A stretch of 64,000 bases of DNA from Arminella tubonensis (GCF_003240585.1 NZ_PCDP01000035.1:310001-374000), one strand, 5' to 3'; counted from the first letter of the stretch, positions 24,502-34,070 are shown. Translations and numbers: made by a program. Notes: generated by a model not told the origin, from the letters alone.

Positions 24502-26241
24502 CTATTTTGCCTTCAACTCAAGCACCCGGTTTGCGGCCGAGACGATCGCCTCGAGCGAGGCGGCGACGATGTTGGTGTTGACGCCGGCGCCGAAGAGTTT
24601 GCCGCCCGGATGCGAGGTCTCGACGTAGGAGATCGCCGCGGCGTTCGAACCGTGCTGCAGCGAATGCTCCGAATAATCCTCGACTGACATTTCGATGCCG
24701 AGATAGGCAGAGAGCGCGTTGATGAAGCCGTCGATCGGCCCATTGCCCCTGCCCTCGATATGCTTCACTTCGCCGTTGTCGGTAATGTCGGCGGCAATGA
24801 TGCGCTGTCCCTTGTATTCCGGGTCGGCAAAGGTTTGGTGGTCGACGAAGCGGATGCGGGCGTCGGGCTGTGCAACATAGACTTCCATGAAGCGGTCGTA
24901 GATCCGCCGCGAAGGCAGTTCCTTGCCCTCGACGTCGGTGATACGCTGGATTTCCTCACGAAACTCCACCTGCAGGTTGCGCGGCAGGTTTAGCCCGTAG
25001 TCCTGCTGCAGAATGTAGGCGATGCCGCCCTTGCCGGACTGCGAATTGATGCGGATGATCGCCTCATAGCTGCGGCCGACGTCCTGCGGGTCGATCGGCA
25101 GGTAGGGCACTTCCCAGACGGAAGTATTGGCGATCTTGCTCGCCTTCATTCCCTTGTTGATCGCGTCCTGGTGCGAGCCGGAGAAGGCGGTGTAGACCAG
25201 CTCTCCGACGTATGGGTGGCGGTCGGCGATCGTCATCTGGTTGGAGTATTCGTAGACTTCCCTGATCCGCTCGATGTCGGAGCAGTCGATGCCGGGGTCG
25301 ACGCCTTGCGTGAACATGTTCAACGCCATGGTCACGACGTCGACGTTGCCGGTCCGCTCTCCGTTGCCGAACAGCGTTCCCTCCACCCGGTCGGCGCCTG
25401 CCAGCAACGCCAGTTCGGCAGCGGCAATGCCGGTGCCGCGGTCATTGTGCGGATGCAGCGAAATGATCAGGTTCTCGCGATTGTCGAGGTTGCGGCACAT
25501 CCACTCGATCTGGTCGGCATAAATGTTCGGCGTCGCCATCTCGACCGTCGAAGGCAGGTTGATGATCAGCTTGTTGTCAGCGGTCGGTTTCACCACCTCG
25601 ATCACAGCGTTGCAGATTTCCAGCGCCACCTCGAGCTCGGTTCCGGTGAAGCTCTCCGGCGAATACTCGAAGCGATAGCCGCCGCCGGCCTTCGCAGCCA
25701 TGTCAGTGATCATCTTGGCTGCATCGACGGCGATCTGCTTGATGCCGTGGACGTCCTTTGCGAACACCACGCGGCGCTGCAGCTCGCTTGTCGAATTGTA
25801 GAAGTGCACGATTGGCTTATTAGCGCCCTGCAGTGATTCGAACGTGCGAGTGATCAGCTCCGGCCGGCACTGCACCAATACCTGCAGCGACACGTCGTCA
25901 GGAACGTTGCCTTCCTCGACGCACCAACGGGTAAAATCGAAATCCGTCTGCGAGGCCGAGGGAAAGCCGATCTCGATCTCCTTGAAGCCCATTTCCAGGA
26001 GCAGATGGAACATGCGGGCCTTGCGGTCGTGACCCATCGGGTCGACCAGCGCCTGGTTGCCATCGCGCAGATCGACCGAACACCAGACCGGTGCTTTGGT
26101 GAGTGTCTTCGACGGCCAGGTACGATCGGGAATATTCACCTGCGGATAGGCTCGATACTTGATCGCCGCCTCGGACATGCCTTTGAATCGGGATTTGCCG
26201 GCTTGGGGTTTCGTGGCGGGGGAATGGTTCTTCGCGTCCAT
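24502..26241 (-). CDS. leuA: 2-isopropylmalate synthase
   Basis: This 579-residue enzyme condenses acetyl-CoA with 2-ketoisovalerate, the first committed step of leucine synthesis. Active-site motifs are SVDLRDGNQALVDP near residue 55 (DxRDGxQ) and LHPHNDRGTG near residue 262 (HxHND). The C-terminal domain (about 440-579) is the LeuA regulatory fold that binds leucine. The long N-terminus with YRAYPQVNIPDRTWPSKTL marks the type also found in actinobacteria. The 323-nt leader contains a strong hairpin and a Leu-rich short ORF, possibly attenuation-related. Confidence 0.96.
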   Translation of the reverse strand: MDAKNHSPATKPQAGKSRFKGMSEAAIKYRAYPQVNIPDRTWPSKTLTKAPVWCSVDLRDGNQALVDPMGHDRKARMFHLLLEMGFKEIEIGFPSASQTDFDFTRWCVEEGNVPDDVSLQVLVQCRPELITRTFESLQGANKPIVHFYNSTSELQRRVVFAKDVHGIKQIAVDAAKMITDMAAKAGGGYRFEYSPESFTGTELEVALEICNAVIEVVKPTADNKLIINLPSTVEMATPNIYADQIEWMCRNLDNRENLIISLHPHNDRGTGIAAAELALLAGADRVEGTLFGNGERTGNVDVVTMALNMFTQGVDPGIDCSDIERIREVYEYSNQMTIADRHPYVGELVYTAFSGSHQDAINKGMKASKIANTSVWEVPYLPIDPQDVGRSYEAIIRINSQSGKGGIAYILQQDYGLNLPRNLQVEFREEIQRITDVEGKELPSRRIYDRFMEVYVAQPDARIRFVDHQTFADPEYKGQRIIAADITDNGEVKHIEGRGNGPIDGFINALSAYLGIEMSVEDYSEHSLQHGSNAAAISYVETSHPGGKLFGAGVNTNIVAASLEAIVSAANRVLELKAK

Positions 26242-26352
26242 CGTCTTTTCCTCTTGCCGTCGATTGTCCGCCTAATAGCCGATCGGGTGCGGCTTGGCGA
26301 TGACAAAAGCGGCTTTGAATACGGGCCTGGTAATATTTCGGAGAGCTAGATC

Positions 26353-26397
26353 GAGGAGCAGTCGCCGGGCGGGCTTGTCGGCCGCCGGGCGCTCCTC
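26353..26397 (-). promoter_or_regulatory. Strong RNA hairpin in the leuA leader
   Basis: On the leuA strand, GAGGAGC pairs with GCTCCTC, then GCC with GGC and GGCGG with CCGCC, with one mismatch and a short bulge. It lies about 110 nt before the leuA ATG. A 63-codon GTG ORF at 26272-26463 crosses it and has five Leu codons in a seven-codon run near 26345-26365. A U-tract terminator is not evident, so attenuation is only a hypothesis. The rest of the gap 26242-26564 shows no gene. Confidence 0.35.
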
Positions 26398-26564
26398 AAA
26401 GAACCCGGCAACCGCGCGTAAGGCCGAGGAGAAGAAGCGAGGTGAAGGCACGCGAATGATCACGCAGGGCGACGCGGCCGCGTGTGATCTGTTCGGAAAT
26501 CTGGGTGCCTATGGACTTCATGGATCGGCTTATAACCGGGCGATAAAAAAGAAGCAACCCCGGC

Positions 26565-27749
26565 CTACTTCTTGAGCACCTGCACGAAACGCTGCAGCGC
26601 CAGCATCAGGCCACCGGCAATCAGCCCCCAGAAAGCGCCCGATATGCCGGCGAATGCCACGCCCGATGCCGTGATGAGGAAGGTGATCGCCGCGGCCTCC
26701 CGCGTATCGGCGCGTTGAAACGCGGCCATCGCCGAGCTGGAAAAAGCGCCGACCAGCGCAAGGCCGGCCACGGCTTCGATCAGGATCGGCGGAGCCAGCG
26801 CCACGAACGCAGTGACGGCGCCGGCGAGCAATCCGAGAACGACATAGCCGATACCGGCAACGATCGCGGCCCAGTATCGCCTTGCGGGATCGGCATGCGC
26901 ATCCTGGCCCGCGCACATCGCCGCGGTGATCGCCGCGAGGTTGACCGCGTGGCCGCCGAACGGCGCGCTCAGCAGCGAGAAGAAGCCGGTGAGCGCAAAC
27001 AGCCCACCCGGCCTCGGATCGTAATCATTGACCTTCAGCACCGCAATGCCAGGAATATTCTGCGAGGCCATGGTGACGATGAAAAGCGGCAGGGCGATTG
27101 AAACGAGACCGGCAAAGCTGAACACGGGCCGGATGAACTCCACCTTCGGCAGCAGCGACTGCGCCACCGACGACAGCCCACCGTCCGGCACATGCACCTC
27201 GAAGGCCAGCACCAAGGCAAAGGCCGCAAGCGCTGCCGGCACCGCCCAAAGCCGCTTGAACGCGCCGACGACGATCCAGGCAAGCACGATTGGCAGACCG
27301 AATAGCGGATTGAAAGCGATGGCCTTGACCGGCGCGAAGCACAGCCCGATCAGCACGCCGGCGAGCATCGCATTGGCGAGCGGCGCCGGGATCGCCGCCA
27401 CAGCGCGGCCGAGCGGCCGAAAGAGCCCAGCGATGATGATCAGCAGCGCACAAATCAGAAATGCACCGACCGCCACCTGAAACCCGCCCGGGATCGCCCC
27501 GCCACTGGCGAGCAAAGCCGCCCCCGGCGTCGACCAGGCGATGCTGACCGGCATGCGCGTCGCCGCGCTGAGCACGATCGCACAGACGCCCATGGATACC
27601 GCCAGCGCCGTCAGCCCGGACGCCGCCTGCGCATCTGAGGCGCCAACGGCGTGCAACCCCTGCAACACGACCGCAAAGGAGCTGGCGAAACCGACAAAGG
27701 CGGTAAGAACGCCCATGAACAGGCTTTGGACGGAAAAATCTTTGAGCAT
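26565..27749 (-). CDS. benE: BenE family transporter (benzoate/H+ symporter type)
   Basis: This 394-residue protein has about 12 hydrophobic segments and the BenE-type blocks PVSIAWSTPGAALLASGG (about residue 75) and SAPFGGHAVNLAAITAAMCAG (about 265). BenE proteins are proposed benzoate:proton symporters in the inner membrane; no benzoate genes are nearby, so the substrate is uncertain. ATG 27749 gives the usual family length; the frame is open further upstream through repeat DNA. A TGCACG inverted repeat lies 45 nt upstream. No Shine-Dalgarno sequence is obvious. Confidence 0.87.
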   Translation of the reverse strand: MLKDFSVQSLFMGVLTAFVGFASSFAVVLQGLHAVGASDAQAASGLTALAVSMGVCAIVLSAATRMPVSIAWSTPGAALLASGGAIPGGFQVAVGAFLICALLIIIAGLFRPLGRAVAAIPAPLANAMLAGVLIGLCFAPVKAIAFNPLFGLPIVLAWIVVGAFKRLWAVPAALAAFALVLAFEVHVPDGGLSSVAQSLLPKVEFIRPVFSFAGLVSIALPLFIVTMASQNIPGIAVLKVNDYDPRPGGLFALTGFFSLLSAPFGGHAVNLAAITAAMCAGQDAHADPARRYWAAIVAGIGYVVLGLLAGAVTAFVALAPPILIEAVAGLALVGAFSSSAMAAFQRADTREAAAITFLITASGVAFAGISGAFWGLIAGGLMLALQRFVQVLKK

Positions 27750-27793
27750 CGGTTGGAGGGACTCGTGAACGCGGTTACACGCATGGAGCATTA

Positions 27794-27810
27794 TGCACGT
27801 CACTCGTGCA
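27794..27810. promoter_or_regulatory. TGCACG-N5-CGTGCA inverted repeat upstream of benE
   Basis: Perfect 6-nt arms lie 45 nt upstream of the benE start, where a repressor would act. No regulator gene is adjacent. Confidence 0.35.
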
Positions 27811-27879
27811 AGTGTCGTTTGGGTCGAACCGGCACTGTTTGACTGGGGAGGCACAATAAATTGCCCCTCTCCTAGGCCG

Positions 27880-28003
27880 CCCCCCTCTGTCAGCTTCGCT
27901 GACATCTCCCCCACAGGTGGGGAGATTTTGGAGTATGCCGCACTATCGGCATATTGATCTCCCCCCTTGTGGGGGAGATGTCGGCCCGGCCGACAGAGGG
28001 GGG
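27880..28003. repeat. Rhizobial intergenic mosaic-type palindromic element, copy 1
   Basis: A 124-nt element is bounded by CCCCCCTCTGTC (27880-27891) and GACAGAGGGGGG (27992-28003). It contains two internal stem-loops with ATCTCCCCC cores and a shared central block GGAGTATGCCGCACT. A near-identical copy is at 33952-34070. It resembles the RIME class of rhizobial intergenic elements in build. It lies between the benE upstream region and the ClpP gene and may serve as a terminator. Confidence 0.85.
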
Positions 28004-28082
28004 TCTCTCGACAAATACACCCCAACAAAAAAAGCGCCCTCGCCCGTCTTCCGACAAGCAAGGGCGCTCCTATCCGATAAAA

Positions 28083-28667
28083 TCAGATCTCGGCCTGCGA
28101 CGTCACGATCCGAGACACCAGACCATACGTCTTGGCGTCTTCGGCGGTGAGCCAATAGTCGCGATCGGTATCCTTGGCGATCTTTTCGATCGGCTGGCCG
28201 GTGGCGGCAGCGAAGATCCGGTTCAGGCGCTCGTTCATCTTGATAATCTCGCGCGCTTGGATCTCGATATCCGAGGCCATGCCGCGCGTACCGCCGGAGG
28301 GCTGATGCAGCAGGAAGCGGGTGTTCGGCAGGCAGATGCGACGTTCCTTGGGTACGCTGACGAAGATGAGCGCTCCGGCCGAAGCCACCCACCCGGTTCC
28401 GATCATCCAGACCTTCGGCTTGATGAACTTGATGACGTCGTGGATCGAATCGCCCGATTCGACATGGCCACCCGGCGAATTGACGTAGATGCGGATGTCA
28501 TCGTCGCTGGCGGCGGCAAGGGCGACGAGCTGCGAGCAGACCTTCTGGGCCAGCTCCTGCGTGATCCCGCCATAGATGAAGATCGAACGCGATTTGAAGA
28601 GATTCGCCTCCGTTTCCTTACCCAAAGGCAGTTCCGTCTTCTTTTCGTCCTGTTCGTCGTCGTTCAT
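28083..28667 (-). CDS. clpP: ClpP-like ATP-dependent protease proteolytic subunit
   Basis: This 194-residue ClpP homologue keeps the catalytic residues: Ser in [15 protein letters not shown], His in [11 protein letters not shown] and Asp in [11 protein letters not shown]. It has no clpX or clpA beside it, so it is probably an extra ClpP paralogue, as rhizobia often carry several. The sequence is divergent: usual MGA after the Ser is AGA, and the N-terminus starts [37 protein letters not shown] 28667 has GGAGAG 6 nt upstream. Confidence 0.9.
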   Translation of the reverse strand: MNDDEQDEKKTELPLGKETEANLFKSRSIFIYGGITQELAQKVCSQLVALAAASDDDIRIYVNSPGGHVESGDSIHDVIKFIKPKVWMIGTGWVASAGALIFVSVPKERRICLPNTRFLLHQPSGGTRGMASDIEIQAREIIKMNERLNRIFAAATGQPIEKIAKDTDRDYWLTAEDAKTYGLVSRIVTSQAEI

Positions 28668-28887
28668 TCGCAACTCTCCACCATGATTTGTCTGTCCCGC
28701 ACATAGTGCGACTCAATGCGTAAAACAATGCGGGAAAAAGACAAGCCACCGGACGGGTGAACATATCCTTATCGAGCCATCGCGAATTACCGAAATGTAA
28801 CCCTTCGCGGCTTTGAAAAGCCAATATCCGTTCCTAAGTCAGTTCAGCGCGAAAGCAGTCCGCGCCCAGTTTGCCAAGGAGGCCATC

Positions 28888-29664
28888 ATGTCGCCCGAAG
28901 AACGTCAATTGCTTAGCTCTCTTTTCGACCGGATCAAATCCGCAGCGGCAACGCCGCGCGACGCAGATGCCGAAGCCTTCATCGCCCAGTCTGTTCGCGA
29001 CCAGCCCTACGCGCCCTACCTGCTGTCGCAGGCGGTGATCATGCAGGAACAGGGAATGAAGGCTGCGGCCGATCGCATCCAGCAGTTGGAAGCGCGCGTG
29101 CACGAGCTGGAACAGGGGGCCAACCAGCCGCAGCCGCAGGGCGGCGGCAGTTTTCTCGGCGGTCTCGGCTCGTTGTTCGGCGGCGGCCAGCCGGCCCAGC
29201 CGCAACGCCCCGTCCCGCAGCAGAATTATGCGCCCCAGCCAGGCTACGGCGCCCAGCAGGGATATGCACCGCAACAAGGCTATGCGCCGCAACAGCAGCC
29301 GGTGGGTCCCTGGAGCCAGCAGCCAGCCGCCCCGTCCGCCGGCGGCAGCTTCCTGCGCGGCGCGCTCGGCACGGCAGCGGGCGTTGCCGGCGGCGTGATG
29401 CTGGCGGAATCGCTGAGCAGCCTGTTCAGCCCGCATCTCGGCGGCCTCGGCGGCCTGACAGGAGCCTCGTCGCTCGGCGGCCTGGCCGGCAATACCACGC
29501 CGGCAGTCGAAGAGACCGTCGTCAACAACTACTACGGCAAGGACGACAACAAGGACCAGAACGACAACGACGCCAACGACCAGACCCTGGTCAGCGACGA
29601 CGACAATGACGACGACAATTTCGACGACAGCTCAAACGACGGCGACGACAGCTTCAACGTTTGA
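28888..29664 (+). CDS. DUF2076 domain protein
   Basis: This 258-residue protein has an N-terminal DUF2076 helical domain (MSPEERQLLSSLFDRIKSAA to QAVIMQEQGMKAAADRIQQLEARVHELEQG). A Gln/Pro/Tyr/Gly-rich low-complexity region follows (about 85-155), with repeats such as GYAPQQ, then a hydrophobic Gly/Leu-rich stretch (about 155-215) and an Asp/Asn-rich acidic tail. The family is thought to be periplasmic or membrane-linked but lacks a firm function. AAGGAGG lies 6 nt before the ATG. A strong terminator follows. Confidence 0.87.
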   Translation: MSPEERQLLSSLFDRIKSAAATPRDADAEAFIAQSVRDQPYAPYLLSQAVIMQEQGMKAAADRIQQLEARVHELEQGANQPQPQGGGSFLGGLGSLFGGGQPAQPQRPVPQQNYAPQPGYGAQQGYAPQQGYAPQQQPVGPWSQQPAAPSAGGSFLRGALGTAAGVAGGVMLAESLSSLFSPHLGGLGGLTGASSLGGLAGNTTPAVEETVVNNYYGKDDNKDQNDNDANDQTLVSDDDNDDDNFDDSSNDGDDSFNV

Positions 29665-29684
29665 AGCGTCTTTGGAATTCAAAG

Positions 29685-29724
29685 TAAAAACGCCGCGTTT
29701 CCATTTGAAAACGCGGCGTTTTTA
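29685..29724. terminator. Bidirectional terminator between DUF2076 and queF genes
   Basis: A perfect 16-bp stem (29685-29700 with 29709-29724), 8-nt loop and A5/T5 flanks lie between convergent genes. Confidence 0.92.
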
Positions 29725-29736
29725 TTGAATGAAAAG

Positions 29737-30201
29737 CTACCCCCGCCCACGATAGGGCTGGACACCCTGATCCGGCAGCCACACGCCTTCGGGCGGCTTG
29801 CCGGTCTGCCAGAAGACGTCGATCGGGATGCCGCCACGTGGATACCAGTAGGCGCCGATCCGGAGCCATTTCGGCTGCAGCAGGTCGACGATCCGCTTGG
29901 CGATATAGATCGAGCAATCCTCATGGAAGGCGCCGTGGTTGCGGAAGGAATGCAGGAAAAGCTTCAGCGATTTGGATTCGACCAACCATTCCTGGGGGAT
30001 GTAGTCGATGACGATGTGGGCGAAATCGGGCTGTCCCGTCATCGGGCAGAGCGAGGTGAACTCCGGCGCAGTGAAGCGAACCACGTAGTCGGTGCCCTGG
30101 TGGCCGGATGGCACTTTTTCCAGGATCGCATCTTCGGGGTTGGTCGGAGCGTCCGTGTGACTGCCGAGCATCGACAGGCCGGAAACATCGGTACTTGGCA
30201 T
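29737..30201 (-). CDS. queF: NADPH-dependent preQ0 reductase
   Basis: This 154-residue enzyme reduces 7-cyano-7-deazaguanine (preQ0) to preQ1 in queuosine synthesis. It is the short, unimodular type. The catalytic Cys is in [14 protein letters not shown] (about 50-63), and the QueF signature is [21 protein letters not shown] (about 76-96). ATG 30201 has AAGGAGG 7 nt upstream; that site lies inside the end of the CDF transporter gene, whose stop is only 2 nt away, so the two genes are coupled. Confidence 0.95.
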   Translation of the reverse strand: MPSTDVSGLSMLGSHTDAPTNPEDAILEKVPSGHQGTDYVVRFTAPEFTSLCPMTGQPDFAHIVIDYIPQEWLVESKSLKLFLHSFRNHGAFHEDCSIYIAKRIVDLLQPKWLRIGAYWYPRGGIPIDVFWQTGKPPEGVWLPDQGVQPYRGRG

Positions 30202-30203
30202 GG

Positions 30204-31118
30204 TCAAGCCTCCTTGATCACTTTGACGCGGATACCATGGGCCTTGGCGCCCTCAGGTTCCACATGGATGGTTATTTCGGCGCCCGCATGGATCGCCCGT
30301 ATGGCATCTTCAAGGCGGTCGCAGATATTGTGCGCATCGCCGACCGGCATGCTCGACGGTACGACGAGGTGGAAATCGACGAAAGTCACCGATCCGGCAA
30401 TCCGGGTCTTCAGGTCGTGCACCCCGAGCGACCCGGCCGCGTGATGGGCGATTGCTTCCTTGATCGCGACTTCCTCACTCGGCAGCACTGCTTTGTCCAT
30501 CAATCCGTCGATCGAGTGGGAGATCACGGCATATCCTTGATAAAGGATATTCAGCGCCACGAAGATAGCAAGGATCGGGTCGAAGATCGGGTATCCGGTC
30601 CAAAGCGCCAGCAGAAGTCCGGCCAGAACGCCGACCGAAGTCACGACGTCTGACATGATGTGCTGCCCGTCGGCCACCAGCGCCACCGACCGGTGCATAC
30701 GGCCCTCGCGGATGAGGATACGGGCCCAGAGCAGATTGATGATGCCCGCCACAAAATTGATAGCCAGACCGAGAGCCGGCGCCTCCATCGGCAGCGGATG
30801 ACTGAGATGGCCGACAGCCGCCTGAACGATCAGCAGCGCCGCCACGACGATCAGCACCCCCTCTGTCACCGCCGACAGATATTCCGCCTTGTGATGGCCG
30901 AATGGATGGTCGGCATCGGCAGGCTTCTGCGCATAGCGGATGACGAAGAAGGCAATGAATGCCGCAACGACATTGACGAAGGACTCAAGCCCGTCCGAAA
31001 GCAGCGCGACCGAACCGGTCACCCACCATGCGGCCATCTTGATACCCATGACGCCGAGCGAGATCGGAATGCCCCAGAACGCCAGTTGCTGGATGCCCTG
31101 ATTGCCTGTCGCGGCCAT
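30204..31118 (-). CDS. Cation diffusion facilitator (CDF) family transporter
   Basis: This 304-residue inner-membrane transporter has six membrane helices and a C-terminal cytoplasmic domain (about 215-304). CDF proteins export divalent metals such as Zn, Mn or Fe in exchange for protons. Metal-site motifs are [18 protein letters not shown] in helix [15 protein letters not shown] in the loop and [17 protein letters not shown] in helix V. ATG 31118 is preferred because GGAG lies 6 nt before it; ATG 31130 is the alternative. The metal is not predictable with confidence. Confidence 0.88.
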   Translation of the reverse strand: MAATGNQGIQQLAFWGIPISLGVMGIKMAAWWVTGSVALLSDGLESFVNVVAAFIAFFVIRYAQKPADADHPFGHHKAEYLSAVTEGVLIVVAALLIVQAAVGHLSHPLPMEAPALGLAINFVAGIINLLWARILIREGRMHRSVALVADGQHIMSDVVTSVGVLAGLLLALWTGYPIFDPILAIFVALNILYQGYAVISHSIDGLMDKAVLPSEEVAIKEAIAHHAAGSLGVHDLKTRIAGSVTFVDFHLVVPSSMPVGDAHNICDRLEDAIRAIHAGAEITIHVEPEGAKAHGIRVKVIKEA

Positions 31119-31172
31119 GCCATTCTCCATGCGGATGCGAATGAATTGCAGAAAAGCAGCCCTTTAATGCAA

Positions 31173-31204
31173 AACCGCGTGCCCGAAATTTCGGGCACGC
31201 GGTT
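31173..31204 (-). terminator. Perfect 32-nt palindrome, probable minus-strand terminator
   Basis: The segments 31173-31188 and 31189-31204 are exact reverse complements. On the minus strand the stem ends in TTTT, so it could stop transcripts coming from trpE(G) before the CDF gene. Confidence 0.6.
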
Positions 31205-31294
31205 CATTACGCGTCATATCGGACAAAACTCCGCATCTGTCAAAGATTCTCTGCAACCACTCCATTGCAGTTCTCCCGAGCGACCGGCAAACAC

Positions 31295-31480
31295 CGGGGC
31301 CACCTTCTCCCCTCGGGGAGAAGTGCCGAGCAAAGCGAGGCGATGAGGGCGCGGCACGGCGGGAGGGTTCCGCGTTCGCCGCGCGCGTCCATCAGGTTGT
31401 ACGCTGCCCGGGCGAGGTCCCCTCATCCGCCTCCCGAGTTAATCGCGGGGCGGGCACCTTCTCCCCGAGGGGAGAAGGGG
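31295..31480. repeat. Intergenic repeat with CTTCTCCCC hairpins at both ends
   Basis: A hairpin CTTCTCCCC/GGGGAGAAG (31304-31323) and a similar one (31457-31478) bracket about 130 nt of GC-rich sequence between trpE(G) and the CDF gene. The design is that of rhizobial mosaic repeats. No second full copy is in this window. The 380-nt gap holds no supported gene. Confidence 0.6.
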
Positions 31481-31498
31481 GCCAACACACACACCTCC

Positions 31499-33688
31499 TC
31501 AAGCCGCCTTCGTCTTCGCCCGCCGTGCCAGATGCGCCACAACATTTTCAATCATCCGCATTCCGGCGTCGCCTCCGAGCGTCATGATCGATTCGGGGTG
31601 GAACTGGACTGCTGCGACCGGTTCCTTGACGTGCTCGATGCCCATGATCGTGCCGTCTTCGCTTTCAGCCGTGATCATGAAGTCTCGCGGCAGGGTCGAG
31701 GGGTCGGCGAAGATCGAGTGGTAGCGGCCGACGGTGACCTCCTTGGCAAGGCCCGAAAACACGATGCCGGGTTCGAGCACGCGAATGCGCGAAGGCTTGC
31801 CGTGCATCGGGATCGCCAGCTGGCGCAGATCGCCTCCGTACGCCTCGGCGAGCGCCTGAAGGCCGAGGCACACACCGAAGATCGGCAGGTTGCGTGCCCT
31901 CGCCTTCTTGATCGTCGCCTTGCAGTCGAAATCCTTGGGATTTCCAGGACCCGGAGAGAGCACGACCAGATCTGGATCGAGCCGATCGAAAATCTCCTCG
32001 GACACCGGCGAGCGAACCGTCGAGACCGTTGCCCCGGTCTGGCGGAAATAATTGGCGAGCGTGTGGACGAAGCTGTCCTCGTGGTCGACCAAGAGGATCT
32101 TCACGCCATGGCCGACGGCCGCGACGTCGCGCACGGTCTTGGCTGAATTTCCGGCCTTGGCGTCACGAATGGCAGAGAGCATGGCAGAGGCTTTCAGTTC
32201 GGTCTCGGCTTCTTCTTCCTCGGGAATGGAGTCGTTCAACAGAGTAGCACCGGCGCGCACTTCGGCAATGCCGTCCTTGATGCGCACCGTGCGAAGCGTC
32301 AGGCCTGTGTTCATGTCGCCGTTGAAGCCGACCATGCCGATCGCACCGCCATACCAGGCGCGCGGACTCTTTTCGCGGGATTCGATGAAGCGCATCGCCC
32401 ACAGCTTCGGCGCGCCGGTCACCGTCACGGCCCATGCGTGGCTGAGGAAGCCGTCGAAGGCATCCATGTCATCGCGAAGCCGGCCCTCGATATGGTCGAC
32501 GGTGTGGATGAGACGGGAATACATCTCGATCTGCCGGCGGCCGATGACCTTGACCGAACCCGGTTCGCAAACGCGGCTCTTGTCGTTGCGGTCGACGTCG
32601 GAACACATCGTCAGCTCGGACTCGTCCTTCTTCGAGTTCAAAAGCTTGAGGATCTGTTCGCTATCGGCGATCGGGTCGTCGCCGCGCTTGATCGTGCCGG
32701 AGATCGGGCAGGTCTCGATGCGACGGCCGGAAACGCGCACGAACATCTCAGGCGAGGCGCCGACCAGATATTCCTGATTTCCTAGGTTGATGAAGAAGGA
32801 ATACGGCGACGGATTGATCGCCTTCAGCCGCTTGGAAATATCGGAGGGCTTGCTGTCGCAGCGCTCCATGAATTTCTGCCCCGGTACCACCTCGAACAGG
32901 TCGCCCTTGCGGAAGCTCTCCTTTGCCTTGGTCACCAGCTCGGCGAACTCGCCCGGGCGGTGATCGCTCTTCGGCGGGATGGCGTCGGTATGATGGAATG
33001 GCTCGGCGGGAATGTCGCCTGCCTTTCCTTCGGTAGAGGCTCCGCCCTTTGCGAAATCGTAGCGGTCGATCCAGGCCTTGGCGGAATAGTTGTCGACGAC
33101 GAGAATCTCGTCCGGCAGGTAGAGCACCATGTCGCGTTGGTCGGAGGGACGCGTCAGCTTCAGGTCGATCGCGTCGAACTGGAAGGCGAGATCGTAGCCG
33201 AAGGCGCCATAGAGCCCGAGACTGGCGTCCGCCTGCGAGTAGAAGAGATCGGTAACCGCACGAAGCACGGTGAAGACGGTCGGCATCTTCGAGCGCTCTT
33301 CCTCGGTGAAAACGCGGTCCGGTGTTTTCACCGTCAGATCCAGCCGGCGCGGCGTCGATGCGTCGAGCGAAATCTCCGAAACCGTCTTCAGCCGGGCTGC
33401 GATGAAACCGAGGATCACCTCCCCGCGCTCGTTATAGGCCTCGATCCAGACATTCCGGCCAAAGCAGGAAATGCCGATCGGCGGATCGACGACGGCGGTA
33501 TCCCAGCGGGTGTAACGGCCCGGATATTCGTAGTTCGACGAAAACACCGCGCCGCGGCGCTCGTCGAGCTTGTCGATATAGGACGAAACGGCATCGGCGT
33601 AAGGAATAGGCCGGCGCTGGCGGGTCACTGTGATGCCGCCCCTGGTCTCGTAGATTTCCGCACCGTCATCCCGAAGGATCGTTACCAT
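31499..33688 (-). CDS. trpE(G): Anthranilate synthase, fused TrpE and TrpG
   Basis: This 729-residue protein joins the aminase (TrpE, about 1-520) and the glutamine amidotransferase (TrpG, about 530-729). It makes anthranilate from chorismate, the first step of tryptophan synthesis. TrpE motifs are [24 protein letters not shown] and [16 protein letters not shown]. TrpG has SPGPGNP, the nucleophile in [15 protein letters not shown] and QFHPES. The fusion and length are typical of Rhizobiaceae. GGAG lies upstream of ATG 33688. The gene is under an attenuator with leader peptide trpL. Confidence 0.97.
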   Translation of the reverse strand: MVTILRDDGAEIYETRGGITVTRQRRPIPYADAVSSYIDKLDERRGAVFSSNYEYPGRYTRWDTAVVDPPIGISCFGRNVWIEAYNERGEVILGFIAARLKTVSEISLDASTPRRLDLTVKTPDRVFTEEERSKMPTVFTVLRAVTDLFYSQADASLGLYGAFGYDLAFQFDAIDLKLTRPSDQRDMVLYLPDEILVVDNYSAKAWIDRYDFAKGGASTEGKAGDIPAEPFHHTDAIPPKSDHRPGEFAELVTKAKESFRKGDLFEVVPGQKFMERCDSKPSDISKRLKAINPSPYSFFINLGNQEYLVGASPEMFVRVSGRRIETCPISGTIKRGDDPIADSEQILKLLNSKKDESELTMCSDVDRNDKSRVCEPGSVKVIGRRQIEMYSRLIHTVDHIEGRLRDDMDAFDGFLSHAWAVTVTGAPKLWAMRFIESREKSPRAWYGGAIGMVGFNGDMNTGLTLRTVRIKDGIAEVRAGATLLNDSIPEEEEAETELKASAMLSAIRDAKAGNSAKTVRDVAAVGHGVKILLVDHEDSFVHTLANYFRQTGATVSTVRSPVSEEIFDRLDPDLVVLSPGPGNPKDFDCKATIKKARARNLPIFGVCLGLQALAEAYGGDLRQLAIPMHGKPSRIRVLEPGIVFSGLAKEVTVGRYHSIFADPSTLPRDFMITAESEDGTIMGIEHVKEPVAAVQFHPESIMTLGGDAGMRMIENVVAHLARRAKTKAA

Positions 33689-33744
33689 GACTTGTCTCTC
33701 CGCTCTCTCCATGCCCGGATGACAGGCGCTTTAAAAACAAAAAA

Positions 33745-33769
33745 AGCCGCCTGAAAGTTTCGGGCGGCT
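33745..33769 (-). terminator. trp attenuator terminator
   Basis: On the minus strand a GC-rich stem (33769-33763 with 33751-33745, extended by the inner A/T pairs) is followed by a run of seven T, then G and T5. It lies 39 nt after the trpL stop and 57 nt before the trpE(G) ATG. Confidence 0.93.
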
Positions 33770-33807
33770 CACTCGTCGTCTTTGAACACGATTGGTCGAG
33801 GCCGCTT

Positions 33808-33852
33808 TTAGCGTGCCCACCACCAGGAAGCATTGTTCGAAGACTTGTTCAT
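33808..33852 (-). CDS. trpL: trp leader peptide
   Basis: This 14-residue ORF encodes MNKSSNNASWWWAR with three consecutive Trp codons. Ribosome stalling at these codons when charged tRNA-Trp is scarce would favour the antiterminator and allow trpE(G) transcription. It closely matches the known rhizobial peTrpL layout (WWWAR ending). No Shine-Dalgarno sequence precedes the ATG, and the promoter places the transcription start at or beside the A of ATG, which suggests a leaderless mRNA. Confidence 0.93.
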   Translation of the reverse strand: MNKSSNNASWWWAR

Positions 33853-33860
33853 GGACGGAA

Positions 33861-33889
33861 TTGTTACCGTGAGATGTAGCGATGCGCAA
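33861..33889 (-). promoter_or_regulatory. trpL-trpE(G) promoter
   Basis: TTGCGC (33884-33889) and TAACAA (33861-33866) are spaced by 17 nt. The predicted start falls about at the trpL ATG (33852). Confidence 0.65.
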
Positions 33890-33951
33890 GCGGCAATTCA
33901 GGGGGAATTATGGGTCGGGATGTGGCGACGATTGGAACACCTGGAGACACA

Positions 33952-34070
33952 CCCCCCTCTGTCACTTCGTGACATCTCCCCCACAAGGGGGGAGATTGGA
34001 GTATGCCGCACTCTCCACATGTTGATCTCCCCCCTTGTGGGGGAGATGTCGGCCCAGCCGACAGAGGGGG
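33952..34070. repeat. Rhizobial intergenic mosaic-type palindromic element, copy 2
   Basis: A 119-nt element bounded by CCCCCCTCTGTC (33952-33963) and GACAGAGGGGG (34060-34070), with the same internal stem-loops and central GGAGTATGCCGCACT block as the copy at 27880-28003. It lies between the trp promoter and the end of the ABC-F gene. Confidence 0.87.

Noticed and set aside
27750..28061. N-terminal extension of benE through the repeat
   Set aside because: Would translate a palindromic element; the family length fits ATG 27749.
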